Positions 63,597 through 64,000 of a DNA stretch of 64,000 nucleotides are shown piece by piece. The stretch spans positions 62,001 to 126,000 of the forward strand of contig JAEZLH010000004.1 in the NCBI GenBank assembly GCA_023435895.1, given 5' to 3'. Numbering within the stretch: position 1 is the stretch's first letter; each line of letters opens with the position of its first letter. The position numbers and the translations under genes were made by a program. Origin of the DNA: Bacillota bacterium (GTDB lineage Bacteria; Bacillota; Clostridia; Lachnospirales; Lachnospiraceae). The notes beneath the pieces were generated by a model. The model saw only the letters and a program-made list of their open reading frames with translations, was not told the origin of the DNA and made no database searches.

Positions 63597-63636
63597 CGTG
63601 TTGCAAAATCATAAATGGTTGGGCAACACGTTTTTT
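63597..63636 (+). terminator. Intrinsic terminator of the GntR-ABC operon
   Basis: CGTGTTGC and GCAACACG are perfect 8-base arms around an 18-base loop, followed by TTTTTT. Confidence 0.85.
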
Positions 63637-63681
63637 GTATTATGTGGGGAAAACTCAGAAATGTTGGGTTATTTACCTGAG

Positions 63682-63757
63682 AAAAGCTGTCAAAAACTTC
63701 AATTTGCCATAATGTAAAAAACTACCTTATGGCAAATAACTTTTTGGCAGCTTTTTC
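63682..63757. terminator. Long hairpin, probable bidirectional terminator
   Basis: AAAAGCTG with CAGCTTTT, CAAAAA with TTTTTG and ATTTGCCATAA with TTATGGCAAAT nest into one long stem. A T tract follows on the plus strand and A-rich sequence precedes it. From here to the next start no gene is seen. Confidence 0.7.
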
Positions 63758-63945
63758 TTGGTGTATTTGCATAAAAAACGGCTAATTAATTATGGATTTT
63801 CATCGTGCGATTTATGAATCAATAGTAGTAATTGGTCTAAATTTGCTATATAATGAATACAAAATTCACCATATTATAATGGTAAATTAAAAGGTAGCAG
63901 TACGGATAATAAGGCTTATAGATACCAAAAAGAGGAGACAGCTAA

Positions 63946-64000
63946 GTGGTGCGACAGGTAAAATTTAAAAGGCCCGCTATTAGGATGATTTGGATTGCAA
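63946..64000 (+). CDS. Start of a gene cut by the window end
   Basis: GTG (63946 or 63949) follows AGAGGAG by eight to eleven bases and opens a frame to the window edge (VRQVKFKRPAIRMIWIA). The basic start followed by hydrophobic residues suggests a membrane protein. Nothing more can be said from 17 or 18 codons. Confidence 0.55.
   Translation, partial: MVRQVKFKRPAIRMIWIA

Noticed and set aside
1..64000. CRISPR arrays, tRNA or rRNA genes, prophage
   Set aside because: I saw no regularly spaced direct repeats, no tRNA cloverleaf, no rRNA segments and no phage structural genes in the window.

Overview
The window is AT-rich, with strong AGGAGG-type ribosome binding sites, short intergenic gaps and U-tract terminators. 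Together with several Clostridia-typical families (EFR1 flavodoxin-ferredoxin fusion, CD3324 family, DUF1062, BY-kinase CpsBCD, AICAR transformylase without its IMP cyclohydrolase half behind a ZTP riboswitch), this points to a low-GC Gram-positive anaerobe of the Clostridia, most likely Lachnospiraceae. That placement is inference; there is no rRNA gene here to settle it.

The first half (about 0.1-31.5 kb) is one large exopolysaccharide/capsule locus, almost all on the plus strand. It holds a polyprenyl-phosphate sugar transferase, UDP-galactopyranose mutase, a complete dTDP-rhamnose set (rmlA, B, D, C), UDP-glucose dehydrogenase, six or seven glycosyltransferases, three hexapeptide acyltransferases, a Wzy-like polymerase and a Wzx-like flippase. 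After a divergent AraC regulator come GDP-fucose genes (gmd, fcl) followed by an internally deleted manC remnant, a VanZ-like protein, and a CpsC/CpsD/CpsB tyrosine-kinase/phosphatase module. The predicted repeat unit may contain rhamnose, galactofuranose, a uronic acid and fucose, with O-acetylation. One glycosyltransferase is split by a frameshift at a run of ten A residues.

Three large secreted modular proteins are interspersed: a PPC/Ig/leucine-rich-repeat protein (7.2-9.6 kb), an HEFQH metalloprotease with five DUF5011-like repeats (31.8-35.3 kb), and a glycine-rich InlB-repeat/FN3 protein (42.1-44.6 kb). A degraded FN3 tail of the third type lies on the minus strand near 9.8 kb.

The second half is housekeeping and stress functions. 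It has rplM-rpsI (rplM carries an in-frame TGA at codon 13), a two-component system with a lipoprotein, a TipA-like MerR regulator with a MerR-spaced promoter, an IS200/IS605 fragment next to a nonsense-interrupted gene, an EFR1 protein, a WYL regulator, RidA, YfcE, a ZTP riboswitch with AICAR transformylase, an HD hydrolase, LysR, a nitroreductase and an ECF sigma factor with a membrane partner. It ends with an RsgA paralogue, small regulatory-looking genes, a creatininase-family protein, a flavin reductase and a GntR-ABC transporter operon with a 29-bp palindromic operator.

The stretch 56.2-59.3 kb is the most unusual. The rsgA paralogue sits behind a 10-codon leader peptide and a terminator, a classic attenuator layout. 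The next two genes (CD3324 family and DUF1062) are each preceded by the same module: a strong Shine-Dalgarno, an 8-codon ORF ending Ile-Ala-stop, and a long hairpin that starts exactly at the G of the TAG stop. Two long palindromic, MITE-like elements lie in the same 3 kb.
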